DNA of 64,000 bases from Megaleporinus macrocephalus. Lineage: Eukaryota > Chordata > Actinopteri > Characiformes > Anostomidae. Both the position numbers and the translations under genes were made by a program. The stretch spans positions 29,568,082 to 29,632,081 of the forward strand of contig CM038704.1 of the NCBI GenBank assembly GCA_021613375.1, given 5' to 3'. The notes under the pieces are model-generated. The model saw only the letters and a program-made list of their open reading frames with translations, was not told where the DNA came from and searched no databases. This document shows, piece after piece, positions 1 to 11,500 of the stretch (positions are counted from its first letter, which is position 1; the number at the start of each line of letters is the position of its first letter).

Positions 1-720
1 ATATTTTCTTTGCCATTCATATTTGCAGGTTTGTTTGTTTGGTTTGTTTTTCATGGTTGTAAGGCAGAAGGTTCCACTGGACCACTGAATTGAACTATCA
101 TCCAGTACAATCCAATGAGATTCCTCCTAATGTGGGAATTAAAAACAAACTGCCTTTACAGAGAGCTCATGGATTAGCATAACAGGAGATTTACTGAACT
201 ATTGATGATGTTTGTGCTTGATGTGCTTTTGGAAACCCAGGGCGCAAACGATTCTTAAAAAAATACTGTGGTGATTTTGTTTGCTCCTTTTTTGAAAAAT
301 CTTCTATTTTCAGTGGTTTGGGATGGACTGTGTTTCATTAGTACTGAAATGAGGAGAAGAAGATTGTGACGATCATGGACAGAGTCCACTGGAACTGCCA
401 CTGGAATTCATCTGGAATCATCCGTCCCCCCATATGTGACACTCAATTCGACATTAGCTCCACACTTAATAGTGCCTTCATAGCCAAACATTCAACATTT
501 GTTATCCAAATGGTGCGAAATGTCTGACTTTTCTAGTCTGTTTTTCAGCTGACAGTTTTCTTTTTGATTGTAATTTGTTGTTGTCTCACTTGTTTTCTTG
601 GTCCAAATGGTCTTTAATGCATTTCAAATAAACGCTTAAATATTACTGATGGGATTTTGGTCACTGAAGTAATGTTTCTTTCTTATTTTTTTTCTTTCAT
701 TTGTTACATTATTCCTGTAA
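1..720 (+). other. Unassigned; possible 3' UTR end of a neighbouring transcript
   Basis: No long reading frame is present. An AATAAA polyadenylation hexamer lies at 627-632, followed within about 50 bases by T-rich and GT-containing sequence, which would suit a cleavage site near 645-655 on the + strand. The preceding 600 bases are not repeat-like, so they could be the 3' UTR of a gene lying to the left. AATAAA is common by chance in AT-rich DNA, so this is weak. Confidence 0.2.
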
Positions 721-1760
721 ACTTTGAACCTGAAAGGAACAATATGTAAGATGACACAACGTATATCCTATGAGTTCATATCCTTGAACTCATATCCTAA
801 CAGTAGGGGGCAGTCTAACACCTGTCACCTCATTGTAGGAAACGTGAAGTCCCTCCTCCTCAGTGTTTGCATTAACAGCTGTTTACTTACCAGTCTTGAA
901 GAAATGCTGCTAGTTCAGCATCAAACATCATCCCTTTACTCACCCAGAGTGTGTCCAGCACCAGTGTTAACTGTTGTTTTGCTTCTGTTTATATCACGTC
1001 TTTTGTTTGCTGGTGAACATGGTTTGTTACAGAGGCGGCAACGGTGCTGATAATGGATGCTTGCCAAGAGCTTTAGCCATTGTTGCATTTATTCTGCCTG
1101 AACCAACATCAGCACTTTAAACGTGTTTGGTAAAATATTAGAAAATGCTGTCAGAACAGAGTTACTTCTTCATTCTCTCATGTTAAACTGATTCAGCTTA
1201 AAGCTACAGTGACTCACTATCACTTCTTGAGGTACAAAGTAGTATTACAAGACATGATGTGCCAAGGTGAACTGGTTTGCTTGCTAGCTCAGTACATATC
1301 TCTGCAACACAATACATGGATGTCTTTGATGTACTGTCAAAACTGTTAGGTCTGTAGATAATTTTGGTATTGCTTCTGTAAGCAATTCCTGTATAACCTA
1401 GTCACAACATTTTACCATACAAGTTAATTTTCCCATCCTGCACGGTCCATCTGTAAATGAACATCTACTATCAAAGAATAAAAGAAAGAAAGAATTTTAA
1501 AGCAGGCACCCTGCAGAGTCTTCTGTGATCTAGCCACACCAAATATTTCATGGGTTAATTTTGATATTCAGTATATTTGGTGAACTCTACAAATAATTTA
1601 GAGTAAATATAGACATTTGAAATCTGTAAACGTATTCCATGTTTTATATGTAGCCTTGTAGAAGTTTTACAGTAACTTCTGGGGGAGAACCGACTAATGA
1701 AATATATTCTAATGTCTATATTCACTGTTGTATCTAGAACACTGAATAAAAGTAAAAGTC
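721..1760. other. Unassigned intergenic sequence left of the minisatellite
   Basis: No convincing gene is seen; the 108-codon frame at 724-1050 has no recognisable protein features. Positions 1403-1427 are an exact 25-base match to 3778-3802, inside the spacer that separates the two minisatellite blocks, so part of this flank is duplicated within the array. The segment near 735-860 contains a short GGGGGCAG motif and looks like dispersed repeat sequence, but I cannot assign it. Confidence 0.4.
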
Positions 1761-3769
1761 TGAATTAACGTTAGTCCAGGTTGTTGTTGAGGTAATTAGT
1801 TATGGTCGGAGTTAACGTTAGTCCAGGTTGTTGTTGAGGTAATTAGTTACGGTCTGAGTTAACGTTAGTCCAGATTGTTGTTGAGGTAATTAGTTATGGC
1901 TGGAGTTAATGTTAGTCCACGTTGTTGTTGAGGTAATTAGTTCTGGTCGGTGTTAATGTTAGTTGTTTTTGAGGTAATTAGTTATGGTCGGAGATAACAT
2001 TAGTCCAGGTTGTTGATGAGGTAATTAGTTATGGTCAGAGTTAATGTTAGTTGTTATTGTTGAGGTAATTAATTATGGTCAGAGTTAACGTTAGTTGTTG
2101 TTGAGGTAATTATTTATGGTGGAGTTAACGTTTGTCAAGGTTGTTGATGAGGTAATTAGTTATGGTCAGAGTTAATGTTAGTTGTTATTGTTGAGGTAAT
2201 TAGTTATGGTCAGAGTTAATGTTAGTTGTTGTTGAGGTAATTATTAATGGTGGAGTTAACGTTTGTCCAGGTTGTTGAGGTAATTAGTTATGGTCGGAGT
2301 TAACGTTAGTCAAGGTTGTTGTTGAGGTAATTAGTTATGGTCAGAGTTAATGTTAGTTGTTATTGTTGAGGTAATTAATTATGGTCAGAGTTAACGTTAC
2401 TCCAGGTTGTTGTTGAGGTAATTAGTTATGGTCAGAGTTAATGTTAGTTGTTATTGTTGAGGTAATTAATTATGGTCAGAGTTAACATTAGGCCAGGTTG
2501 TTGTTGAGGTAATTAGTTATAGTCAGAGTTAATGTTAGTTGTGGTTGTTGAGGTAATTAGTTATGGCCAGAGTTAATGTTAGTTGTTGTTGTTGAGGTAA
2601 TTAGTTATGGTGGAGTTAACATTAGTCAAGGTTGTTGTTGAGATAATTAGTTACGGTCAGAGTTAATGTTTGTTGTTGATGAGGTAATAAGTTACGGTTG
2701 GAGTTAACGTTAGTCCAGGATGTTGTTGAGGTAATTAGTTACGGTCAGAGTTAATGTTAGTCCAGGTTGTTGTGGAGGTAATTAGTTACGGTTGGAGTTA
2801 ACGTTAGTCCAGGTTGTTGTTGAGGTAATTTGTTATGGTTGGAGTTAACATTAGTCCAGGTTGTTGTTAAGGTAATTAGTTATGGTCAGAGTTAACGTTA
2901 GTCCAGGTGGTTGTTGAGGTAATTAGTTATGGTCTGAGTTAACATTAGTTGTTGTTGAGGTAATTAGTTACGGTCGGAGTTGACGTTAGTCCAGGTTGTT
3001 AAGGTAATTAGTTATGGTCGAAATTAACGTTAGTCCAGGTTGTTGTTAAGGTAATTAGTTATGGTCAGAGTTAACGTTAGTCCAGGTGGTTGTTGAGGTA
3101 ATTAGTTATGGTCGGAGTTAACATTAGTTGTTGTTGAGGTAATTAGTTACGGTCAGAGTTAACATTAGTCCAGGTTGTTGTTGAGGAAATTAGTTATGGT
3201 CGGAGTTAACGTTAGTGGTTGTTGAGGTAATTAGTTACGGTCAGAGTTAACATTAGTCCAGGTTGTTGATGAGGAAATTAGTTATGGTCAGAGTTAATGT
3301 TAGTCCAGGTTGTTTTTGAGGTGATTAGTTACGGTCGGAGTTAATGTTAGTCCATGTTGTTGTTTAAGTAAATAGTTACGGTTGGAGTTAACGTTAGTCC
3401 AGGTTGTTGTTGAGGTAATTAGTTATGGCTGGAGTTAATGTTAGTCCACGTTGTTGTTGAGGTAATTAGTTATGGTCGGTGTTAACGTTAGTTGTTTTTG
3501 AGGTAATAAGTTATGGTTGGAGTTAACGTTAGTCCAGGTTGTTGTTGAGGTAATTAGTTATGGTCAGAGTTAACGTTAGTCCAGGTTGTTGTTGAGGTAA
3601 TTTGTTATGGTTGTAGTTAATGTTAGTGGTTGTTGAGGTAATTAGTTATGGTCGGAGTAAATGTTAGTCCAGGTTGTTTTTGAGGTGATTAGTTACGGTC
3701 GGAGTTAATGTTAGTCCATGTTGTTGTTTAAGTAATTAGTTATGGCTGGAGTTAATGTTAGTCCACGTT
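1761..3769 (+). repeat. Minisatellite block 1, 47-bp unit with shorter variants
   Basis: Tandem copies of a unit beginning GTTAACGTTAGTCCAGG, then TTGTTGTTGAGGTAATTAG and ending TTATGGTCGGA, 47 bases in the commonest form. Shorter units of about 41 bases lack the CCAGGT portion, and GTT triplets vary in number. By length the block holds about 40-45 units. The start of the unit contains overlapping palindromes (GTTAAC, AACGTT, TAACGTTA). Three CpG positions per unit vary almost only to TpG or CpA between copies. No coding function is evident. Confidence 0.95.
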
Positions 3770-3900
3770 ACAACATTCACAACATTTTACCATACAAGTT
3801 AACATTAGTTGTTGTTGAGGTGGTTTTCTCTTGTTTAGTTTTTAGCATTGTAGCTGGCTTGCTGGGGCTTTTGACGTCTGCTGTGGACCTCTGTGTGGTT
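3770..3900 (+). other. Spacer inside the minisatellite, joining copies of both flanks
   Basis: This interruption begins with a 25-base exact copy (3778-3802) of sequence found left of the array at 1403-1427. It continues with about 85 bases (roughly 3803-3890) that match the sequence just right of the array (5283-5362): AGGTGGTTTTCT, then a TTTAG-rich stretch, TTTTAGCATTGTAGC, and a CACCTCTG or GACCTCTG end. Outer flank pieces are thus abutted in the middle of the array, as expected if a larger segment was duplicated together with its repeats. Confidence 0.75.
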
Positions 3901-5300
3901 GGAGTAAACGTTAGTCCAGGTTGTTGTTGAGGTAATTAGTTATGGTGGAGTTAACGTTAGTCCATGTTGTTGTTGAAGTAATTATTTATGGTCAGAGTTA
4001 AAGTTAGTCCAGGTTGTTGTTGAAGTAATAAGTTACGGTTGGATTTAACGTTAGTCCAGGTTGTTGTTTAAGTAATTAGTTATGGTCGGAGTTAACGTTA
4101 GTCCATGTTGTTGTTGAAGTAATTAGTTATGGTTGGAGTTAACGTTAGTCCAGGTTGTTTTTGAGGTAATTAGTTATGGTTGGAGTTAACGTTAGTCCAG
4201 GTTGTTGTTGAGGTACTTAGTTATGGTCGGAGTTGACGTTAGTCCAGGTTGTTGTTGAGGTAATTAATTATGATCGGAGTTAACATTAGTTGTTGTTGAA
4301 GTAATTAGTTATGGTCTGAGTTAATGTTAGTTGTTGAGGTAATTAGTTATGGTCGGAGTTAATGTTAGTTGTTGTTGAGGTAATTAGTTATGGTCGGAGT
4401 TAACATTAGTCCAGTTTTTGTTGAGGTAATTAGCTATGGTCGGAGTTATTGTTAGTCTAGTTTTTGTTGAGGTAATTAGTTATGGTCGGAGTTAAAATTA
4501 CTTGTTTTTGAAGTAATTATTATGGTCGGAGTTAACGTTAGTTGTTGAGGTAATTAGTTATGGTCGGAGTTAACGTTAGTCCAGGTTGTTAAGGTAATTC
4601 GTTATGGTTGGAGTTAACATTAGTTGTTGTTGAGGTAATTAGTTATGGTCGGAGTTAACGTTAGTTGTTGTTGTTGAGGTAATTAGTTACGGTCAGAGTT
4701 AACATCAGTTGTTGAGGTAATTATTATGGTCGGAGTTAACATCAGTTGTTGTTGAGGTAATTAGTTATGGTCGGAGTTAACGTTAGTCCAGGTTGTTGTT
4801 GAGGTAATTAGTTATGGTTGGAGTTAATGTTAGTTATTGTTGAGGTAATTAGTTATGGTCGAAGTTAACGTTAGTTGTTGTTGTTGTTGAGGTAATTAGT
4901 TATGGTCGGAGTTAACGTTAGTCCAGGTTGTTGTTGAGGTAATTAGTTATGGTCGGAGTTGACGTTAGTTGTTGTTGAGGTAATTAGTTATGGTCGGAGT
5001 TAACGTTAGTCCAGGTTGTTGTTGAGGTAATTAGTTATGGTCGGAGTTGACGTTAGTTGTTGTTGTTGTTGAGGTAATTAGTTATGGTCGGAGTTAACGT
5101 TAGTCCAGGTTCTTGTTGAGGTAATTAGTTATGGTCGGAGTTAACGTTAGTCCAGGTTGTTGTTGAGGTAATTAGTTATGGTCGGAGTTGACGTTAGTTG
5201 TTGTTGTTGTTGAGGTAATTAGTTTTGGTCGGAGTTAACGTTAGTTCAGGTTGTTTTTGAGGTAATTATTTATGGTTGGAGTTAACATCAGTTGTTGTTG
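3901..5300 (+). repeat. Minisatellite block 2, same 47-bp unit
   Basis: Continuation of the 1761-3769 repeat after the spacer, about 30 units by length. Units from about 4750 onward are more uniform, and a higher-order pattern appears between 4880 and 5230: a CCAGG-containing unit followed by a GTTGTTGTTGTTG unit with TTGACGTTAG, repeated nearly identically. That local homogeneity suggests the most recent expansion happened here. The block ends in the AGGTGGTTTTCTTTTG flank. Confidence 0.93.
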
Positions 5301-7180
5301 AGGTGGTTTTCTTTTGTTTAGCTTTTAGCATTGTAGCATTGCAGTCTGTTGTGCACCTCTGTTGCTCTGCTGCATCACACCATAGTGTGATCGTGTGGGC
5401 TGATACTGCCATGAAGAGAAAAAGTCTGTTGAGTCTAGCAGAGTGTGATGCTCATGGATTTGGCAACACTTTTTCAGAGTTAGCTGCTGTGGACTCTTGT
5501 GTACTTGCCCCAGCCTAATCAGTATATTCTTCAGTACAAGTTTAAACAAAGCTGCCGTTACAGTGTCAGAAACCACATGAGTAAGTCTAATTGAAATTAC
5601 AACTGTGCACGGGATGCAAATGACTGTAGAAGCAAACATTGGACACACATTTGATCAAAACGGGGAATTCAATTTGATTTATACATCATTTAAAGGAGCA
5701 CCTGAAATAAAGCAGGATGGTAAATCTTTCTAGCAGGGATGTTGGGTTTACTGCATTCGGCCTTGTATTGTGGACAGTGAGTGAAGGAAGAGTGGAGCGA
5801 AGACAGAGTCACTCTGCTCAGTTGAGCCTTGCTGGAGTTCACCATAAATTTGTTTAGATGACAGATGTCTGTTGACTGATGCTGGCTGTAAATATAAGGT
5901 GGCATTTTAAAGCCGGCTCAGTTAAACAGCTATATTGTAACTGTCGAGAAGTGGCCTTTCAGACTAATGGATAACATTGGGGGTGAGAGAATATCTAAGC
6001 CACTAGAAGTCGAGTTCAGGACATCAGTTTGAATGCTATATTTGTTTAAGTCCATGATGTATTCTACTGGAAGCTGTAATACTGTTTCAGATGAAGAAGC
6101 CAGGTTAACACTTAAATTAATATTTGAGCGCTAATCTAAGCTTAGGTGTTGCCTGCTGTATATCATAATGCTAGTGACAGACCAGAGACATTTAAAAATG
6201 TATTTAAATTGTACTTATTTATTACAAAGTATTTTCACCAGTTTTAAAGGATCTAAAGACTTTGTTGTACATAAAAATGATAAAAATTATTTACTCTCTG
6301 GTGCATATACAAAAGACAAAAAGCCTGTTTTGAATTAATCAAATTGTGATGTTTAACCCTAACTACATCTGTATATGTTCTACCATTCAAGTTAAGGTAA
6401 TAAGAAGTATTGTTACTGCAGTTAATGGAGTGGAAGATATTATAAAAATTATTAATGTTGAGCGGTTTTTGCTTGTTGGGAAAGAAATTGATCACTGCAG
6501 TCTTTCAAGGGAGCAAGCCAGTAGAATAAAGTTGCAATAGATGATTTTGCCTGATTTCCAGTAGTATTTTGAGTCCAAACATAACAGAGTTCAGACTAAT
6601 TTGGTGTGAGACATGATAAAGGTCAGCCAGAGGTCATTGATTTCAAATACCCAGTAATCTATAACAACAAATTGGAATTTAGATTAGACATACCTGTCAT
6701 GTTAATCCTGACAGAAATGTGGAGGTGGATGATAGAAAACCTGTAGAATTGGATAAAACAGTGAGCTAATCAGCCTTTCAAAACACTAGACACAAAAAGC
6801 ACATTGTTCTCCTAGATTTGGCTTCACTATATATCAAACATAATATTGCATTTAGGGGAATTTTCAATTGCATATGGCTGATTTTGCCAAGTGTTCATTT
6901 TGGTAGATGGTTTAAACGTCAGTGTGTTAAATCAGTACACTGGTGTTTAATGGGAGGTGGCTCCATAGGTCAATAACTGAATAGTTTAATCCAAGTACAT
7001 ACATGAGTCTTGTTTTGGCTGTTACTGTGATTCCTCTATGAGACAGCAGCAAGAAAACAGATAAACCTTGACAGCTATGTTCATGATATGATCTTAAAAA
7101 GTCCTCCTACTAAATAAGTTCAGGGTTCAGGTTACCTTATACTCTGCAGTATTCTCTATTTGTGTATTTCCCAACAGAGA
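5301..7180. other. Unassigned intergenic sequence
   Basis: Only short frames with no recognisable domains. A stretch at 5560-5602 (containing AACCACATGAGTAAGT) resembles 11038-11085 (AACCACATGAATAAGT), so both are probably pieces of one dispersed repeat. The rest is AT-rich and featureless to the eye. Confidence 0.4.
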
Positions 7181-7640
7181 CTACATTTTCATATTTAATG
7201 AGGGGGGATGTCAAGGAGATACACAAAAGCAAATCCAGTGTCAGCTACTAAAGCTCACGCTGGCTCAAACAAAGCGAGAGTGAGAAGGCATGCCCACAGA
7301 GACCAGCACATTGCATGGCACCAGAGACCACTGGGATGGTCCAGGAGCTGCAACCAATCAGATGCTCCGTGACAGCAGCCACAAGGAGAAAACTGTCTCA
7401 GAAAATAGAACTCAATTAACTTTTTTCTTTTTTTTAGCTGCAGGCATATTGGAGCATTGTTTCATTAACCAGATGATTACAGGCTGATAATTACTAGTTC
7501 TCAATTAAAACGAATCTGCACCCTGTATTGATTATGACTGATGAGCTTGAAGGTTAATTGGGAGCAGAAAATTTCACAGCATCAGCCTCATCATTTTGCT
7601 GTTTTTCTGCTGCTGTTTATGTTTAGAGTCAGAGGCACTC
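7181..7640. promoter_or_regulatory. Candidate conserved non-coding element
   Basis: A repeat-free block of mixed composition with several homeodomain-type cores (ATTAACC, TGATTACAGG, GATAATTACTAG, CAATTAAAAC) around 7440-7530, flanked by plain AT-rich sequence and a microsatellite. This texture is typical of enhancers near developmental genes. Only sequence style supports it; I have no alignment. Confidence 0.25.
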
Positions 7641-7658
7641 CCAATAAACAATTTAAAT

Positions 7659-7660
<2 letters not shown>

Positions 7661-7693
<33 letters not shown>

Positions 7694-7694
7694 T
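7661..7694 (+). repeat. (ATT)n microsatellite
   Basis: About eleven uninterrupted ATT triplets. Confidence 0.97.
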
Positions 7695-7869
7695 CTAAAA
7701 GAAAACTGGGATTTCTTGTATTGATGTTTGAAAACCTTCAAGCTTCAGTGATCACTGAGTCAATGAATGGATGAGCTTTATTCTCCTACATGCCTTTGTC
7801 CATATCAGGACACACAAACCCTACAGTACATTAAGCACATCAAACGATGGAGTCACGTAAACATGTCCT

Positions 7870-8195
7870 AACTTGTGCAAACACCACCACAGAGCGGGTG
7901 TTGTTTATGTGGTGGATCATTCTCAGCACTGCAGTGACACTGACGTCGTGATGATGTGTTAGTGCGTGTTGTGCTGGTGTAAGTGGATCAGACAAAGCAG
8001 TGTTGCTGGAGTTTTTTAACCCATCAGTATCACTGCTGGACTAAGAATGGTCCACCAACCAAAACTATCCAGCCAACCAGCGTCAAGGACTAGAGGATGA
8101 CCAACACCAAACTGTGTCTCTGGCATTACCTCCACAAAGTGGACCAAGGAGGACCTTAGGAGTGCCCAATAGAGTCGACAATGGGTGGACACAGT
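7870..8195 (+). mobile_element. Non-autonomous DNA element, family A, plus copy
   Basis: Contains the phrases GGTGGATCATTCTCAGCACT, AGTGGATCAGACAAAGCAGT and CTGGACTAAGAATGGTCCAC. The reverse complement of the same phrases recurs at 44395-44900. I recognise this as a short dispersed element very common in ostariophysan fish genomes. It has no coding capacity here and is diverged. Superfamily not assigned. Confidence 0.75.
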
Positions 8196-8199
8196 GCTT

Positions 8200-8695
8200 T
8201 TATTGAAAAAACAAACAAAAAAGGGGTGAACGTAATGGAGTGGGGGAAATCTTTTTACAAGTTTGCAGACACATCAGACACAATTTGCTGTTCTACAAAC
8301 ACCACCTACATGTCACGCAAACACAGTGGTTGATTATTTTGCCTGACTCTCTGAAGAAATCTGCTTCGCAGGACAAATGAACCGCTGGCCACCGACAGTG
8401 TTTGTCAAAAAAGGCTAAAGACAAAGTAAGAATCTGGGTTAGATAAGAGCTCATGACCAGCACTAAAATGCCTAATTATTTGTACAAACATGAGTATGTC
8501 TGTGTAGATACTTAGAAACTTTCACTCAGGCATATTGTTGGCTACACCCATTTTTTTGATGTGGTACTTTTTTCTGGTCTTTTTACACCACCAGCAGTTT
8601 TCTATAGAGAGCAGTATGCCGCAGAGATTTAAAGCAGTGGATTGAATTTGGACTGCACATTTCTCCAGTTTACTTTAGAACTTTAAAGCTGTGTT
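8200..8695. other. Unassigned intergenic sequence
   Basis: Nothing identifiable between the DNA element and the candidate regulatory block that follows; an A-rich stretch at 8205-8222 may be the tail of an inserted repeat. Confidence 0.4.
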
Positions 8696-9240
8696 TCTGT
8701 GGCCAGGCTGCAGGTTCTGGCTCTGTCCACAAGAGGGTGTGCTGTGCATGCTGAAGCCAGGCCTGCTCTCTGTATCCGCTCAGCTGGATCTGTTCAACAA
8801 GGCCCATTAATGCACCTGTACTGAGCCAAATGGAACAAACGAATGGGGCATTACCATTAAGAATACAGATTGCTCTATTAGAGCGGCACCGGCTTTCAGC
8901 TGTGGTGGCGACTATAAATAAGGCTCTTTACTCTGTTCTGGGCAATTTGTGGCCCTCTCTCAGTGCTCTTGCATAATGACACAGTGCTGTTTAATTCACC
9001 GTGCACAAATGGTGGGCCGGCGATGTGACTTTTTGTTCCAGAGGACAAGCCGAGCTTTTCTGAGAGGCTTTCTCTTTTTTTTCCTTTTCTTTTCTTTTTT
9101 TTTCCATTGACCTCGGTGAGAAAAAGGTCTGACCTTAACCGGCAATTTACACATCAAGCTGCTAAAGGCCCTGCAATGAGCCAAACAAGCTAATTGGCAC
9201 GTTTAAGTGCGCCTTATCTGTAAATCAGAAGAAAAAAAAA
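8696..9240. promoter_or_regulatory. Candidate conserved non-coding element
   Basis: A repeat-free block of balanced composition with clustered transcription-factor-like cores: CCATTAATGC, ATTACCATTAAG, GCATAATGACA, GCTGTTTAATT, AAGCTAATTGG and a CTATAAATAAGG MEF2/TATA-like site at about 8913. A pyrimidine run at 9070-9103 interrupts it. No reading frame of note. Style matches deeply conserved vertebrate enhancers; conservation is not shown. Confidence 0.3.
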
Positions 9241-9439
9241 AATCGGCTGTGAAATAGCTGATGGAGCTTCTGTCGCATTAGGCTCAAATCTTTCAAGTTC
9301 ACCATGCTCAGAGTTAAAGGCTTAGATGTGGCTGTTGAGCTGTTTCTCTGCTCTTGGACCATTTTCTTAAAAGCACTCATTACAGTAGTACTGTGTTCTT
9401 GCATGTGTGCAGAAATAGCCTCTAAATCAGAGTGAAAAT

Positions 9440-9990
9440 AATGACCTCATTTAACTAATGAAAGCTGGCCGGGTTTGACAACCATAACCTTCTGGAGGTA
9501 GGACAAAAGCAGCCATTTTGCCCAGGCCGTAGGAGACCTCAGGGCCATGGAGGAGAGCCGAATTTGCTGCTCTACAAAGCAAACAGAGCGGACCGGAGAA
9601 CCAGCGACCCCCTTAGCACCCCCACCCCCCACCACCCCCACCCTGCAGGACCTCACAGTTTTTGGCCAAAGGGAGTCATTATGCCCACTATATAAACGCT
9701 GGTGTCCTATGGAAACATGGTGATCTAAATCAGAAGGTTGGGACTAAAGCTAAAGTTCAAACGCAAGGGCAAGCCAAGGAAAACTCGCATGTCTTTTCCA
9801 AACGTCCAAGCCTCCACGGACAAGGCGGCCGAAAATAGCCAAGGCCTTGCTGAGTGAGAAGAAGCAGAGAAAGCTAAAAGTGGAGGACATGTTTGCCTGG
9901 ACCCCTGGCTCAGTGCCGAATGGCATCGGCGTTGGAACAGCCTGACAACTCCCTGTGAATAAAAATAAATAAAAGAAGTCAAAGACCAGT
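9440..9990. promoter_or_regulatory. Candidate regulatory block with a G-quadruplex motif on the minus strand
   Basis: Higher-GC, repeat-free segment. At 9618-9643 four or more C-runs (CCCCC, CCCCCC, CCCCC, CCC) are separated by one to four bases, so the minus strand has a canonical G-quadruplex pattern. The 69- and 85-codon minus frames here carry no recognisable protein features. I treat the region as possible regulatory DNA only. Confidence 0.25.
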
Positions 9991-10519
9991 AATGGTAATG
10001 GCTCTTCAGGTTGAATTCTATAATTAGGATGATGATTCGTATAAAAACACGTTAAATGGATCTATTTGTACAGCTCAGTGCAATCATTTACAACAGGCTG
10101 ACCTTGTATGCGTCTAAATGGTCAGTAGTAATGATAGCATCACAGAGGCATAGCTCTAAAGTAGATGTTTGAATAAGCTAACGGGTACTTATCGGAAATC
10201 AGGCTAAAATATGACCTATGAACTATGTGCATCCCATCTGGTGAAACTGTTCGTATCTCAGTGTTAAATCTCAAGACTCAGAATAAAGCAATAGTTCAAA
10301 AACGTATCCTTATATTCATTTTATTTGCAGTGAAAATGTCCATGGCAATTATTTAATTTTTTATCTGCAGGAAAAGGCAAAATAAAAATAAAAATAGAGA
10401 GGTTCAAAAGTCTGAGTCCTCCAGTGAAAATGTCCGTGTATTGCAACTTTCATTAGAAATTATATTAGCAGCCCAAGAGATTGACTGAAAAGTAGAATGT
10501 TCACATGAATTCCAGCATT
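9991..10519. other. Unassigned AT-rich sequence
   Basis: No gene, repeat or regulatory signature that I can support. Confidence 0.4.
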
Positions 10520-10990
10520 TCTTAGTATTTGCTATGTCCCTTTCACTTTAATAACAGCATGTGCTCAGACTGGCAAGTTTTTTGCAAAAGCCTCTGAGAG
10601 TATGTTTATGAACATGTGCTTCAGTGGACGGAAGAGGACTGCAAAGGCCTTAACATTCAGTCAGTTTCACAAATGTGTTACAATGTGAATCATTTTGCTA
10701 TTAATGGTTCAGAATTGTGTATGTTTGTCAGGGTTTTTCCAGGTTTTAATAAGAAAAAATACTAGGTTTTCCATGTGGCCTTCATTTTTGTTCATCTTCG
10801 TTACAGTTGCTATGCTTTACTTTCAGTATTCTCAAACAAATCCACAGAGACATTGCTCCACATCTCTGCTTCTAATCCAAGTGTTCCCAAACACGCTCCA
10901 TGATGCTGAGATCTGGGCTCTGGGGTGGACAGCCCATTGCCCTAAGAACACCAGCAGCTTCTTGACTTGATAAGTACATTGTGGTCTTCT
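10520..10990 (-). pseudogene. Tc1/mariner transposase remnant
   Basis: Reading the minus strand across about 10925-10863 gives MGCPPQSPDLSIMERVWEHL, which matches the PPQSPDLNPIE-VW signature of the Tc1/mariner DDE_3 catalytic core; the aspartate of SPDL precedes the third catalytic residue region. The frame then hits a stop. No terminal repeats or intact transposase are visible, so this is an old dead copy. Strand follows from the translated motif. Confidence 0.8.
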
Positions 10991-11402
10991 GGTTCTAGCT
11001 AAGTGGCCTTTTTAGTAGAAACGTGCAGACTGTTCTAGGTAACAATGTCAGGAACCACATGAATAAGTTAGACATTTGAGATTACTTTACCAATGAAAAC
11101 AGTTTGTGGCAAGTGTGATGATGTAGTCATGCATTCTGCATGATGCTAATTACATGCACTTCAATTAGTCTACTTGTTTAGTTCACTGTCCTCAATTATC
11201 ATAGTTCAGTGCAAAACTAAAAAAAAGACTAACTTTAGTCTCAAATGATCCACTTTATCGCCACACTGTTGCCTGATTCTCAGCATGTTAAAGCTAATTT
11301 CCAATCTCTTTCCATTGGTGTATCACATTCAGTCTATGACTAAGCTCAACCTGTTCCGAAACTGCTGGGTCTTTAACTGTTTGACCTTGAAGAAAGAGCA
11401 CA

Positions 11403-11500
11403 CACCTCTCTCTCTCTCTCTTGCTCTACCTCTCTCTCTCTCTGCCTTCTTCCTTTCTGCACCATTCAGAGACAGGCTGAGCCTGGGCATCTTAGACAGA

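Noticed and set aside
1761..5300. CRISPR-like regular repetition
   Set aside because: Units are directly tandem with no unique spacers, and the window is vertebrate.
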